Of a stretch of 64,000 nucleotides of DNA, positions 1 through 9,401 are shown piece by piece. The stretch is from Streptomyces sp. WMMC500. GTDB lineage: Bacteria > Actinomycetota > Actinomycetes > Streptomycetales > Streptomycetaceae. The position numbers were made by a program, and so were the translations under genes. The notes beneath the pieces were generated by a model. It was not told where the DNA came from and ran no database searches. It saw only the letters and a list, made by a program, of their open reading frames with translations. The stretch spans positions 1,426,001 to 1,490,000 of the forward strand of contig NZ_CP114905.1 of assembly GCF_027497195.1 (NCBI RefSeq). Reading direction: 5' to 3'. Positions within the stretch are counted from its first letter, which is position 1, and every line of letters starts with the position of its first letter.

Positions 1-3000
1 CCACCGCCCGTGCGTCGTCCCCGCCGATGCCGAGCAGTGCCCAGAGCGGGCGGCGGTTCTCCTCGGGGATCAGCTCCGCGGCCTCGTTGAAGCCGATCAT
101 CGCGGGCAGTTCGTCGACCCGGAACGGCCGTCGCTCCTGCGCCACGCCGGTGTCGCGTGCCGTGGCCTGCCGGCCGATGGCAAGCAGTGCGTCGGCCTGG
201 TCGTCGCCTTTGGCCGCGGCGTTCAGTGGCAGGGTGAGGATCTGCCCCTCCGCGCCGCCCGGCCCGTGCCAGCCCCGGCCCGGCGGCACGTGCTGCGGCA
301 CCGCCTTGCGGTTGACGCCTATGAGGCCGAAGTCCATGCGGTCGGTCTGGCGCAGCAAGATCCGCCGGTCGTTGTGCTGTCCCGCCTGGCCGCCGAGGAG
401 CCTGCGTTCGGAGGTGGCGATGACATGGATGCCGGCCGCGGCGCCCTCGCGTAGCAGGCGCATCAGCTCGTCCATCAGCCGGCCGCCGTCGAGCTTGTCC
501 AGCGTCTCGTTGAGCGCGTCCCAGCCGTCGAGGAGCACCAGCAGGTGGGCGGGGCGCTCCGCGGCGGGCAGCTTGGCCCGCAGTTCCGTCAGGGAGCTGA
601 CGTTGTGCGTGGCGAGCATGCTCTGGCGCTCGGTGAGTTCGCTGAGCAGCCGCCGTACCAGGCGGCCGATTCGTTCGGTGTCGTGACGCGAGACGACCGC
701 GCCGCAGTGGGGCAGCGACTCCAGCGGGGTGAGGCCGCCGCCGGCCGCGTCGATGCCGTAGATGTGGAGTTGGTCGGCGGCCAGGTGCAGGGCGGCGGAG
801 CCGGCGATGGTCCGCAGCGTCTGCGTGCGGCCGGACCGGGGCGCGCCGATCACGTAGAGGTGGCCGAAGGTGGCGAAGTCGATGCTCCCCGGCGCGCGTT
901 GCTGCTCATGCGGCAGGTCGAAGAGGACGTACGGCACGGGCGGCAGCCGCAGGACCCCGGGCGGGGGGCTCACGGAGGGCTCGCGCAGGGCGATCTCCTC
1001 TTCGAGCGGCGGGAGCCAGGGGGGCGGCAGCGGCTCGAAGCCGGGGAGCGCCGCTGTGGCCGCGCGGATGGCCTCGACCAGGACGGACAGGTCCGTCGGC
1101 GGGTCCTCTGCGGCCTCCTTCTGCGCGGCCGGTTCCGGCCCGGCGGTCACGGTCTCCTCGGGGTCGCCGCCGGCGACGGGGGGCAGCAGAACGGGCCGGC
1201 CGAGCGTCGACCAGGTCAGCTCGGCGCCGCGCACTGTCCGGGAGGCCGGGACCGCCGCCTCCGTGGTGTCCTCGGACGCGCGTTCCGCACCGACGAAGGC
1301 GGTCTGGAACGGGACCGGCGCGCCGTCGTCGCGGCGGACCAGCGCACGGCCGGGGGTTGCGGGCGAGATGCCGGCGGCGTTGTTGGAGCCGAGGATGTCC
1401 TGGCTCTCGGTGCGGTCGGTGACGCGCAGGGCGATGCGCAGGTTGGTGTTGGCGCGGATGTCGTTGCTGACGGCGCCTGCGGGGCGCTGGGTGGCCAGCA
1501 GCAGGTGCAGGCCGAGCGAACGGCCGCGCTGGGCCAGGCTGATCAGTCCCGGCACGAACTCCACCAGCTCACGCACCAGGGTGGCGAATTCGTCGATGAT
1601 CACCAGCATGCGGGGCAGCGGCGGCAGTTCCGGCTCCCGGGCCCGCTTGGCGCGGTACTCCAGGTGGTCCTTGACGCCGACGTCGGCGAGCACCTGTTCG
1701 CGGCGGCGCAGTTCGGCGTCGAGGGAGGCCAGGGCGCGCTGCGTCAGGTGCCCGTCCAGGTCGGTGATCATGCCCAGGGTGTGCGGGAGCTTGGCGCACT
1801 CGCGGAACGCGGCGCCGCCCTTGTAGTCGATGAGCACGAAGATGAGTTCGTCGGGCCGGTTGACGGCGGCCAGTGAGGCGATCATCGTCTGGAGCAGCTC
1901 CGACTTGCCGGCGCCGGTGGTGCCGCCGATCAGGCCGTGCGGGCCGTCGGCCGCCAGGTCCAGGTGGGCCGTTCCCTCGAAGCCTGCGCCGACCACGAAG
2001 GCTGTGCTGGCGGGGAAGACCTCCCAGGCCCGTATCAGCGCCTCGGGGTTCGGCGGCTCCTGGCCGATCAGCGGCAGCAGCCGCAGCTCGGTGGGCAGTC
2101 CGCCGTCGTCGTCCACGCTCACGTCCCGGATCGGCGCCAGGGCGCGGGCCATCTCCTCGCACCACGCCGGTTCCACCTGGTCGGCGCGGACGTCGTCCAC
2201 CGTGGGGACGCCGGAGGAGCGGATGGTGAGCCGGTCGGCCGCGGCGGAGACGACGGTCGTGCACTCCTCGGGCAGCCGGTTCGCCTGTTCCTCCATGCAG
2301 ATGCTGTACACCCCGACGGCCGGTCCCTGGGTGAGGATGCTCACTACCCCGGGCATGTCGCGCAGCCGGTACGCGCCGTCCAGCAGGACGAGGATCTCCG
2401 GCGCGCCGCCGGAGGGTTCCTGCCGCTCCGCCGCCGCGGCGGCTCTGTTCTGGATGTCGGCGTACAGCTCGCTGATCCGCTGCGCGGTGGACTCCTCGTC
2501 GTTGCCCAGGCAGATCAACGGCTGCCCCCCAGGCCCTGGACGGCGCGGGCGCAGGTGCGGCAGCCAGCGCACCCAGGCCCAGTCGTCCGCGTGCCGGTCC
2601 TCGGTGAGGATGACGATCTGCAGGTCGCGGGGGCTGTGCAGCACGGCGGCCTGAGCCACGACCCAACGGGCCACGCCGCGCGCCGTCCGGTCGGTGCCGG
2701 TGAGCCCGACGACGCCGAGCCGGGGCAGCTCGGTGCCGATCGGCACGTCGGCCAGCCGCCAGTGCACCGTCTTGTGGTTCTGCTCCCTGGCCTGGTCGGA
2801 GATGCGCTTGAGCGAGGCGCGAGCCACCGTGCCCAGGCGCAGCGTGAGGTAGTCGGGGTGGTGCCGGCGGCGCTCCCACAGTTGGTGCCCGGGCCCGACG
2901 GCGGTGAGCAGTACGGCCGCCGGGTCCGGGGATGCGGTGTTGCGCTGGTGGCGTTCCTCGACGGTGGCCCGGTACATGCCGCGTTCGAGCGACGCGCGGC

Positions 3001-4108
3001 GCAGCCGGTAGCGTCGTAGTTGCTGCTGGAATTGCTTACGGTTGGCGCGTCGGCCCGTCACCCAGTTCCCGACCGCCATCAGCGGGCTGAAGGCGATGAG
3101 GATCAGGAAGTAGAAGGAACGGAAGACCAGGATCATGGCGATGCCCATGACCATCGGAGACATCATCAGCAGGAAGGGGAACGGCCGGGGGCCGGTCGGG
3201 GAGGGCGGTCCCGGCAGGCTGAGGTTCTCGGAGTCCAGGTGCGGGGTGATGCGCGGGGGGCGGTTGTACTCCAGGGTCATGCCGTCCGCGGCGGGCTTGA
3301 CGGCGGCATCCGGCTCGAACGGCGGCGTCAACCGCAGCAGATGGTCGCCAAGTGCGAGATCGGCGTGAAGCGGCCACTCCCGCGAGCCGTCGTGTGGCGG
3401 CGGAAGCTGCCCAGGGGGTAGCAGCGGTGGCGGTTCTGGCAGGCCGTCGGGCCCGGCGGGCGGCGGCTCGACGCTGTGGCCGCCGGGACCTCCGTCCTCG
3501 CGTCCGGCGGGCTCCTCCTCGGTCAGTGGGGTGCCGGTCTCCGGGTCGACCGGGGGTGGGGGGGTGAGGCTACGCAGGCCGCAGCGGTCCGGGTCGGTGT
3601 CCTCGGGCAGCAGAAAGCTGGCGGAGCCGTCGACGTGCACAGTGATCCACGTGCCGCGCTCCGGAAGCCCCCCGCCTGCTCCCCCGCGGTGCCCGGACTC
3701 GCCGGTGCCGGCTATCGCGGCGTCCCCGCCGCCGTCCGCGGCGAGCCGGATGGCGCAGCCGCGGTCGGTGCCGGCCTCGTAGCTGCCGGGGGCGAGCCGC
3801 CACACGCGGCCGGCGCCCGGCCCCGAGACGTGCCGCAGCTCCAGCAGTCCGAGGTCGCCGGCCGGTGGCCGCCACGAGCGGGCGGCGCGGGGGCGGGGCG
3901 GGACCGGGGCGCCGAGGCCGAGCAGCGCACCGTCCCGGACGCCACCTACGCCGAGCGGCGCGTCGGCGTCGAGCGGGTGCTCGCCGAGGTACAGCCGAGG
4001 GCTGTCCAGCGCCGAACCAAGCTCGCCGACGGTGGCGTGCTCGGGCAGGTCGAGCAGGTGGTCGGTGATCCGGCCCTGTGGATCCGCGGCGGTTACGGTG
4101 AGCTTCAC
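1..4108 (-). CDS. eccC: Type VII secretion FtsK/SpoIIIE ATPase (EccC/EssC-like), C-terminus beyond window
   Basis: This is the motor ATPase of a type VII (ESX/WXG100) secretion system. The reading frame starts at a GTG (4106-4108) behind a GAGG site and stays open for about 1369 codons to the window edge, so the C-terminus is missing. In order there is a ubiquitin-like/FHA-like N-terminal part (about residues 1-165), a proline-rich linker, two membrane segments (about 309-345), and then FtsK-like domains. The central domain has an intact Walker A (GTTGAGKS, about 728-736) and a Walker B ending IIDEF. The next domain has a degenerate P-loop (GAPRSGRT, about 1085-1092) and a VLLDGWD Walker B. 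The FHA-like N-terminus resembles the EssC/YukB type more than mycobacterial EccC. No WXG100 substrate gene is visible in the window. The identification as an ESX-type ATPase is firm; the exact system type is inferred. Confidence 0.88.
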   Translation of the reverse strand, partial: MKLTVTAADPQGRITDHLLDLPEHATVGELGSALDSPRLYLGEHPLDADAPLGVGGVRDGALLGLGAPVPPRPRAARSWRPPAGDLGLLELRHVSGPGAGRVWRLAPGSYEAGTDRGCAIRLAADGGGDAAIAGTGESGHRGGAGGGLPERGTWITVHVDGSASFLLPEDTDPDRCGLRSLTPPPPVDPETGTPLTEEEPAGREDGGPGGHSVEPPPAGPDGLPEPPPLLPPGQLPPPHDGSREWPLHADLALGDHLLRLTPPFEPDAAVKPAADGMTLEYNRPPRITPHLDSENLSLPGPPSPTGPRPFPFLLMMSPMVMGIAMILVFRSFYFLILIAFSPLMAVGNWVTGRRANRKQFQQQLRRYRLRRASLERGMYRATVEERHQRNTASPDPAAVLLTAVGPGHQLWERRRHHPDYLTLRLGTVARASLKRISDQAREQNHKTVHWRLADVPIGTELPRLGVVGLTGTDRTARGVARWVVAQAAVLHSPRDLQIVILTEDRHADDWAWVRWLPHLRPRRPGPGGQPLICLGNDEESTAQRISELYADIQNRAAAAAERQEPSGGAPEILVLLDGAYRLRDMPGVVSILTQGPAVGVYSICMEEQANRLPEECTTVVSAAADRLTIRSSGVPTVDDVRADQVEPAWCEEMARALAPIRDVSVDDDGGLPTELRLLPLIGQEPPNPEALIRAWEVFPASTAFVVGAGFEGTAHLDLAADGPHGLIGGTTGAGKSELLQTMIASLAAVNRPDELIFVLIDYKGGAAFRECAKLPHTLGMITDLDGHLTQRALASLDAELRRREQVLADVGVKDHLEYRAKRAREPELPPLPRMLVIIDEFATLVRELVEFVPGLISLAQRGRSLGLHLLLATQRPAGAVSNDIRANTNLRIALRVTDRTESQDILGSNNAAGISPATPGRALVRRDDGAPVPFQTAFVGAERASEDTTEAAVPASRTVRGAELTWSTLGRPVLLPPVAGGDPEETVTAGPEPAAQKEAAEDPPTDLSVLVEAIRAATAALPGFEPLPPPWLPPLEEEIALREPSVSPPPGVLRLPPVPYVLFDLPHEQQRAPGSIDFATFGHLYVIGAPRSGRTQTLRTIAGSAALHLAADQLHIYGIDAAGGGLTPLESLPHCGAVVSRHDTERIGRLVRRLLSELTERQSMLATHNVSSLTELRAKLPAAERPAHLLVLLDGWDALNETLDKLDGGRLMDELMRLLREGAAAGIHVIATSERRLLGGQAGQHNDRRILLRQTDRMDFGLIGVNRKAVPQHVPPGRGWHGPGGAEGQILTLPLNAAAKGDDQADALLAIGRQATARDTGVAQERRPFRVDELPAMIGFNEAAELIPEENRRPLWALLGIGGDDARAV

Positions 4109-4136
4109 GGAAGAGTCCTCGGGTAGACGGCAGTTG

Positions 4137-5393
4137 TCAGCGTGCGGACGAAGTGGGCGAGAGGCCGAAGGCCGCGGACTCGCCCGGATGCCCGGCGTGC
4201 TCGTGTTCTTCCACGGGCTCCGCTTCGCTCTCCTCGTCGAGGTCGGACTCCGCCACCGGGGGGCCGTGCACGCGGGTGGCCTGCCGGGCCGGCACGACTT
4301 CCCCGGCCTCGTCCGCCGTTTCCGTCCAGGTCTCGTCGTCGTCCTCCAGCTCCGCGAAAGCGCGGTCTGCCTCCGGCCCCGTCGCTTCGCCGCCTGGCGG
4401 CGCGGGCGGCAGTGCGGGCGGGATGGCGAAGGCGACTTGGGCGATTGCCCTTCCGAGCGCGTTGCTCATGGCCAGCAGCGGCGTCCCGGCCAGGGCTACC
4501 TGACCGTGCTGGTCGGTCAGCAGGGTGCGCCGGTACCCGCGCGCCGCCCCCGGCAGCACGATCAGCGGGCCTGCCGGATCTCCGGGTGGCTCGGCGAGTT
4601 CGCCGGGCAGGGGGTCGGGCAGTTCCGCGGTGATGAGCGCGGGCGCGATCCCGTGCCGGGATCTGATGCGCTGTGCGGTGCGGTAAGCGTGACGGACCGG
4701 CTCGCCGGGGATCTGCGCGTGCACGCCCTCGGCGACCACGGCCAGCCCTTCCGGCAGCCGGGCGTCGAGCTGGGCGGCGACCGCCTGGTACAGGGCGAGG
4801 CGGGATCGGTGATCGCCCACGATGTCCAGCAGCCGCGGGCCGGTGGCGACGTCGAGGAACGTGCAGCGGCGGTCGGTGTCGCCGAGCGCGACGAGAACCG
4901 GAGGGGACTGCCCCGGCACGGGCACCACCGGCGGCAGGTCGAGGCGGTCCACACTCCACTCGTCGGGAGCCTCGTCCCACCACCAGGGCTCCTCCTCGGG
5001 TGGCGGGACCCGCCGGCCCGCCAGCAGCACCGTCACCGTGTCCGCGTCCACCAGCGCCGCGTACGGCCTGCCGCCGACCGGGGCGGCGGCCTGGCGCGCG
5101 GCGGCCAGGGCCCGTTCGGCATCCCGCCAGGTCTCCGTCGTGCCCAGAGCCCACACCAGGAAGCGCAGCGAGCGGCGGTGGCGAAGCCAGGCGCGGACAG
5201 GCGCGGCGAAGGCATGGCCGCTGATCGCGCACTCCCGGCGCACTCGCCGCCACGCGGCGCGCCAGCCGCCCATCCGCATCGCTATGAAACGGAGGATCAG
5301 GAAGACCACCAGCAGGACACCGAAGATGCCCAGCCAGCGGAAGATGGTGTCGCGATGCCGGCTGATGAACTCGATGGGGTCGGTTGTGTTCAC
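4137..5393 (-). CDS. Membrane-anchored protein of unknown function linked to the secretion ATPase
   Basis: This 418-residue protein is not a family I recognise by name. It starts at a GTG that overlaps the TGA stop of the sigma factor gene (GTGA), which implies translational coupling. It ends 28 nt before the start of the EccC-like ATPase gene. Residues about 18-40 form one strong membrane helix, followed by a basic stretch (residues 41-75), then a long soluble part without cysteine motifs, and an acidic tail rich in Glu and Asp. The sigma factor - membrane protein - ATPase order suggests a part specific to the secretion module. It might hold the ATPase at the membrane, but that role is inferred from context alone. 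Confidence 0.75.
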   Translation of the reverse strand: MNTTDPIEFISRHRDTIFRWLGIFGVLLVVFLILRFIAMRMGGWRAAWRRVRRECAISGHAFAAPVRAWLRHRRSLRFLVWALGTTETWRDAERALAAARQAAAPVGGRPYAALVDADTVTVLLAGRRVPPPEEEPWWWDEAPDEWSVDRLDLPPVVPVPGQSPPVLVALGDTDRRCTFLDVATGPRLLDIVGDHRSRLALYQAVAAQLDARLPEGLAVVAEGVHAQIPGEPVRHAYRTAQRIRSRHGIAPALITAELPDPLPGELAEPPGDPAGPLIVLPGAARGYRRTLLTDQHGQVALAGTPLLAMSNALGRAIAQVAFAIPPALPPAPPGGEATGPEADRAFAELEDDDETWTETADEAGEVVPARQATRVHGPPVAESDLDEESEAEPVEEHEHAGHPGESAAFGLSPTSSAR

Positions 5394-6025
5394 GCCGCAA
5401 GCTCCTCACGCAGCATGGACAGCGCATAGTGCAGGCGCGACTTGACGGTGCCCGTGGGGATGCCCAGGAGACGCCCGGTCTCTTCCCGGGAGCGATCGAA
5501 CAGGTGGACGTGGATCAGGACGTCCCGGTGGTGGGGGGCCAGGCGGGCCAGCAGGCCGACGACGACGACGCGGTCGATGACACCGTCGGCCACCGTATCG
5601 GTCCCTTCCTCGACCGCGTCGTCGGCGGCGGCGGAGCGTATGGTCGCAGGCTTGCCGCCGATCGGCACGAGCCTGCGGTCGCGGCGGTAGGCGTCGATCG
5701 CAAGGTTGCGGGCGACGGTGTGCAGCCAGGCGGCGAGATGATCCTCGTCTCGGGGAAACCCACCCTCTTCGTCGAGGAACTCCTCGGCCGAGAGCCATGC
5801 ACGGAGCATCGTCTCCTGCACGATGTCCTCGGCCCGGTGTGTGTCCCCGGCAGTCAGCCGGCTGACGTATCTCAGGAGTCGGCTCCGGTACTGCTCGGCG
5901 GCGGACGACCGAACCTGTCGGCCACGGCCGCCGAGCCGCGCGACGGGCGCCTGTGTGGGAACGGGCTCCGCCGCCGGCGCCGGTTGAACGGCGGCAAGGG
6001 CGTGGGCTGGCTGAGCGTGAGACAT
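5390..6025 (-). CDS. RNA polymerase sigma factor, sigma-70 ECF-like
   Basis: This 211-residue protein directs RNA polymerase to specific promoters. It has a Pro/Ala-rich leader of about 40 residues, then region 2 (AEDIVQETMLRAW, about residues 74-86) and region 4 near the C-terminus with a helix-turn-helix (ETGRLLGIPTGTVKSRLHYA). No region 3 is evident, as expected for an ECF-type factor. The frame stays open much further upstream, but the Met at 6025 sits just before the sigma homology and the upstream part has no family-like sequence. The stop overlaps the start of the next gene, so the factor is co-transcribed with the secretion genes and probably controls them. No anti-sigma factor gene is adjacent. 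Confidence 0.85.
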   Translation of the reverse strand: MSHAQPAHALAAVQPAPAAEPVPTQAPVARLGGRGRQVRSSAAEQYRSRLLRYVSRLTAGDTHRAEDIVQETMLRAWLSAEEFLDEEGGFPRDEDHLAAWLHTVARNLAIDAYRRDRRLVPIGGKPATIRSAAADDAVEEGTDTVADGVIDRVVVVGLLARLAPHHRDVLIHVHLFDRSREETGRLLGIPTGTVKSRLHYALSMLREELAA

Positions 6026-6924
6026 CGCTTTTGGCTCCAACGGGTGCTGACCTGGGCTCGACGTCCGGTTCGTGATCCGGCGAGACGACGGTCCATGATC
6101 TTTGGGGTATTGGCACACCAGTACGAAACCGGCACGATATCCACGCCCGTACGGGCTTCGCATGTGCACATTGTGAGCCGGGAAGGCAGGAACTCTCCGC
6201 GTCCTGCTGAGACCCGGCCCGGCAGGGCGACCCTGAGCACATAGACACACAGGCACGACTCCCACACACTGCGAACCCGATTCGGTCAGGCACGGATCGC
6301 AATGGTCACGACTGCAAATACCGTCGACTCCTGCACCGGAGACGCCCCGTCGCGCGTCCGCAACGGAGCCCGCTCCCGCGGGAGACTGCAACGTAACCGG
6401 CCACCGGTGGGCCGGGAACGAGCAAAGGCAGTGCGGTTCCCACACGTGCCGGGGCAAGAGCCCAACGGGGATCCCTCGCCGCCTGGGCCCGGAGACCCTC
6501 TCACCCCTGGAATTGGCATATGCACTTGGCGCATTCGATCGACCGCTGGGCGCCGGCCGGTTGGCGGCCGGCCGTGGCAGCACCCACCGAAGGGCCATCC
6601 GCCCGTCGCCGTCGAGGTCACCGAGCAGCGCGCAGCGCCCCGGCTGACCCCGGCGTCGGGGCCACTTAATCCGAAAAGAAGGCGAATTAGTCCAGCCTCG
6701 CACCTCTTGCCCCCTTTCTGTCCACATGCCAACGTGAGTACTGAGGGTCGATATCGACGCGGACATGTCCCAGAGCGTCGCGCCTGCCCCCGCGTGTGGA
6801 GCCCTCGGATGAATCGGCCGCGTCGATATCGACCCGCAAGTCGATTGCGTACCTGGGAAATGCGAGTGCCGCCGATTCCCCGGTGTCGTCGCGGGCACCG
6901 GCCTCACCCGCCGCCGCTCCCCCT
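6026..6924. other. Intergenic region without a supported gene
   Basis: These roughly 900 bases separate the ROK gene's 3' end from the sigma factor gene. Frames are open on both strands but none resembles a protein family or has a good ribosome binding site. The region holds an inverted pair of 16-bp palindromic sites (6745-6760 and 6821-6836) and a GC-rich hairpin (arms 6552-6558 and 6566-6572), and it should contain the promoter of the sigma factor operon. Confidence 0.6.
6745..6836. promoter_or_regulatory. Two inverted copies of a 16-bp site containing GTCGATATCGAC
   Basis: GGGTCGATATCGACGC at 6745-6760 and its exact reverse complement at 6821-6836 are separated by 60 bases. Each copy contains the perfect 12-bp palindrome GTCGATATCGAC. 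Paired palindromes in a non-coding region are typical of dimeric regulator operators. The binding protein is unknown; the neighbouring ROK protein or a regulator of the sigma factor operon are candidates. Confidence 0.5.
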
Positions 6925-8163
6925 TCACCTCACCGTCGCCCGTGGTTTCGTCATTCTCGAAGCCGGCTCGTGGCGGCTTGCGGGGACAGCGATGACGTCA
7001 ACAGGCAGATTCGGCTTGTGGGGCAGGAGTTGGGCGATAGCGCCGAGGGCGCCGTTGGACTCCCCAAGGGCCGCAGGATGCAGAGAGATCGGGGTGAGTG
7101 TGCGGCAGGGGGTACTCGCGTCGAGTTCGTGACGGATCGCGTTCATCAGCACCGGGCCGGTGTGGAGGAGTTCGCCCCCGACGACGATGGCCTCAGGGGA
7201 GATGACGTGGCAGAAGGTGGCCAGGGCCTGTCCGACGCGCCTGCCTGTGTCGCGCAGAATGCTGTTGGCGGTGATATCTCCGGCGTTCGCCGCGGCGCTC
7301 AGTTCGGACAGGCTGAGGGCGGTGCCGCCGGCCCTGCGGTAGGCATCGAGCACCGCGGGGATGCCGGCGACGGTCTGCAGGCATCCGGTACGGCCGCAGT
7401 TGCAGGGCGGGCCGTCGGGAGAGACGGCGATGTGCCCGACTTCGCCCGACAGGCCGTGCACGCCGTAGTGCAGCGTGCCACCGACCAGGAGCCCGCCGCT
7501 TATGGAGTGCGAGAGGTGCACGTAGAGCACGTCCCGACGACCGCTGGCGGCGCCCCATGTGGACTCGGCCAACGCCGCCAGCCGGGCGTGGCTGTCCAGC
7601 CGGGTGGTGGTTCCGAAGCGCCGGCTGACCAGCGCGGCCACCTCCCCGGTACGACCCTGCTGCCCCGGGCGGCGCACCGGTCCTGCCAGCCCCACACCCA
7701 CCGCGTGCAGGGCCCCGGGCCGCGCGAAGTCGCCGGTAAGCCGGGCCAACAGCCGCCAGGCTGTCTCCACCCGCCCTTGCCACGACGCATCTGGGCCGTG
7801 CTCTTCGCCGGCCGTTCCGATGACGGTGTGGCAAGCGGTGTCGACCGCGGCGACCCGGACTACGTGGCGTCCGAAGTCGATTCCGACGACGCGGTTGGCG
7901 GTGGGGTTGATGGCCACCTGCTCGGCCGGCCGGCCCCGCGCGCGCCGCGAGGCCCGGGGCACCGACACGCTCAGCACACCGTCAGCCACCAGCGCGGCCA
8001 CCACGTCGTAGAGCCGGGTACGCGACAGCCCGCTGGACGCGACCAGTTCGGCGCGGCTGAGCGGACCGCGCCGACGGAGCAGCTCCATCACCAGTTCCTC
8101 GTGTCGCGCGCGGACCCCGCGCACCCTGCGACGTACGTTCTCCCTGCGCAATGAGTGCCCCAT
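6925..8163 (-). CDS. ROK-family transcriptional regulator
   Basis: This 412-residue protein combines an N-terminal winged helix (about residues 18-75, with SRAELVASSGLSRTRLYDVV) with a sugar-kinase-like ROK domain. The ROK signatures are visible: GIDFGRHVVRVA for the phosphate loop, the GEVGHI motif, and the zinc site CNCGRTGCL. Proteins of this architecture are sugar-responsive repressors. The start chosen is the Met at 8163, which follows GGAGGAAGG at the right spacing; an upstream in-frame start adds 22 residues without homology. The gene stands alone, and its target and effector sugar cannot be read from the sequence. Confidence 0.88.
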   Translation of the reverse strand: MGHSLRRENVRRRVRGVRARHEELVMELLRRRGPLSRAELVASSGLSRTRLYDVVAALVADGVLSVSVPRASRRARGRPAEQVAINPTANRVVGIDFGRHVVRVAAVDTACHTVIGTAGEEHGPDASWQGRVETAWRLLARLTGDFARPGALHAVGVGLAGPVRRPGQQGRTGEVAALVSRRFGTTTRLDSHARLAALAESTWGAASGRRDVLYVHLSHSISGGLLVGGTLHYGVHGLSGEVGHIAVSPDGPPCNCGRTGCLQTVAGIPAVLDAYRRAGGTALSLSELSAAANAGDITANSILRDTGRRVGQALATFCHVISPEAIVVGGELLHTGPVLMNAIRHELDASTPCRTLTPISLHPAALGESNGALGAIAQLLPHKPNLPVDVIAVPASRHEPASRMTKPRATVR

Positions 8164-8569
8164 CGAACCTTCCTCCCCGATCAGGAGACGCCGCGCCAGC
8201 GGCACGACGGGCAGCGCACCCCCGGACATGCCGCGCGACCCTCCACACCGTCAGATGCAGTGATCCGCCGACAAGTTCGCCGGCTGCGACGACAACCCCC
8301 AACCACCGCAAACCCGGAGCGGCACGCCGGTCACCACAGAACGGGCTCGATGCAGCGCTCCGTCTGCGGCACCGGCCGCACCGAGCCTCGTTCTCGGTGC
8401 AGGTTCTGTCGTTCCTGGTCACTGGCGCTTCGTTCATGATCAGGAGTTGAACCGAACGTCAGACAGCCCCCCGGGGGGTCACCGCCGTCGCCCCGGAAGT
8501 TCCGGTCTGTCGACCGGAGCCGGTCACGTGGTGTCCGGCCACCGGCCGTTGCGGTATCCATTGGACTGT
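8164..8569. other. Intergenic region, no gene seen
   Basis: About 400 bases between two leftward genes. It should hold the ROK gene promoter and the terminator of the Fe-S protein gene. A 7-bp perfect hairpin (TCCGGTC/GACCGGA) occurs at 8501-8518 and a CCCCCC/GGGGGG palindrome lies near 8467-8478. I found no coding sequence. Confidence 0.5.
8501..8518 (-). terminator. Hairpin downstream of the IscA-like gene
   Basis: TCCGGTC and GACCGGA flank a 4-nt loop, 52 bases past the stop of the Fe-S protein gene. There is no T-run, as is common in streptomycetes. It is a plausible but short terminator. Confidence 0.35.
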
Positions 8570-9016
8570 TCACTGGAACGAGTCGCCGCAGGCGCAGGAA
8601 CCCTTCGCGTTCGGGTTGTCGATCGTGAATCCCGACTTCTGCAGCGTGTCCTGGTAATCGATGCATGCCCCCTGCAGATGAGGGCCGCTCTTCGGATCGA
8701 TCAGCATGGCGAACCGACCAAACCACATCACCGACATCTCATCCGAAGCGAGAGAAGCGCGCTGGGCTGCCGTCTCCGGATCGTCGCCTTCCACATGCTC
8801 CTCGTCGTCATGTTCAGCCAGCGCTCTGGCGAGGGCCTTCGCATACCGCTCAGTGAAGAAAAGTTGGTAGCGCAGCCCCGAGCAGCCGCCGGGTTGCACC
8901 GAGATCTGTAGTGCCACACCGGCCTCCTCGTGTCGCAGCAGATCGGTGACCTTAGCTACCGTTGCATCCGTGAGTTCCACCAGCCACGTCGACCTACCGA
9001 ACGTCTCGTGCAACAT
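8570..9016 (-). CDS. HesB/IscA-like iron-sulfur cluster assembly protein with enlarged loop
   Basis: A-type Fe-S carrier proteins receive clusters from a scaffold and pass them to apo-targets. This 148-residue version has the three expected cysteine positions: one in QPGGCSGLRYQ and a C-terminal pair in GSCACGDSF, preceded by the family sequence FTIDNPNAKG. The Met at 9016 is chosen because AAGGAAGG precedes it and the family fold starts at LVELTDATVAKV. Compared with ordinary members of about 110-120 residues, there is an extra acidic loop of roughly 35 residues in the middle (around EHDDEEHVEGDDPE). It is not next to other Fe-S genes. Confidence 0.85.
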   Translation of the reverse strand: MLHETFGRSTWLVELTDATVAKVTDLLRHEEAGVALQISVQPGGCSGLRYQLFFTERYAKALARALAEHDDEEHVEGDDPETAAQRASLASDEMSVMWFGRFAMLIDPKSGPHLQGACIDYQDTLQKSGFTIDNPNAKGSCACGDSFQ

Positions 9017-9401
9017 GCAAAGCCTTCCTTCGCTCGACGCTCCGAACCCGGGCATCCGTGGGAACAACGGCCTCCTCCCTTGCCCGGGTTCACCGATGAG
9101 CGTGCGTGACTTGATTTACTCAGTTCGCCAGGCCGAGTCCAGCTTCGCCAGGGTCGGCCGCGAAGCCCCAGATGCGAGAAGCCGTGAGCGGATCAGCCCA
9201 CCCGGATCGGAAATGGTCCCACCCTGGGCACATTAATCCCGCCCTTGCCGTCCTGTGAGCGTCTTGCCGTCGCGTAAGCTCTTGTCGAGACGCGTTCAAC
9301 CGACCGCGCACAAGCAACTGAAAATAATCGTCAACTCGTGGCAGGAGTTCTGGAGAATCACGGGAAAGCACCAGCCAAGTGCTGCCGCAAGGAGTTCACA
9401 C
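9017..9401. other. Divergent intergenic region
   Basis: About 385 bases between the leftward Fe-S protein gene and the rightward SMI1/KNR4 gene. Both promoters should lie here, but I could not fix a convincing -35/-10 pair. Confidence 0.4.

Noticed and set aside
6026..6928. Upstream extension of the sigma factor frame to 512 codons
   Set aside because: The added 300 residues have no sigma-factor features and irregular composition; the Met at 6025 fits the family.
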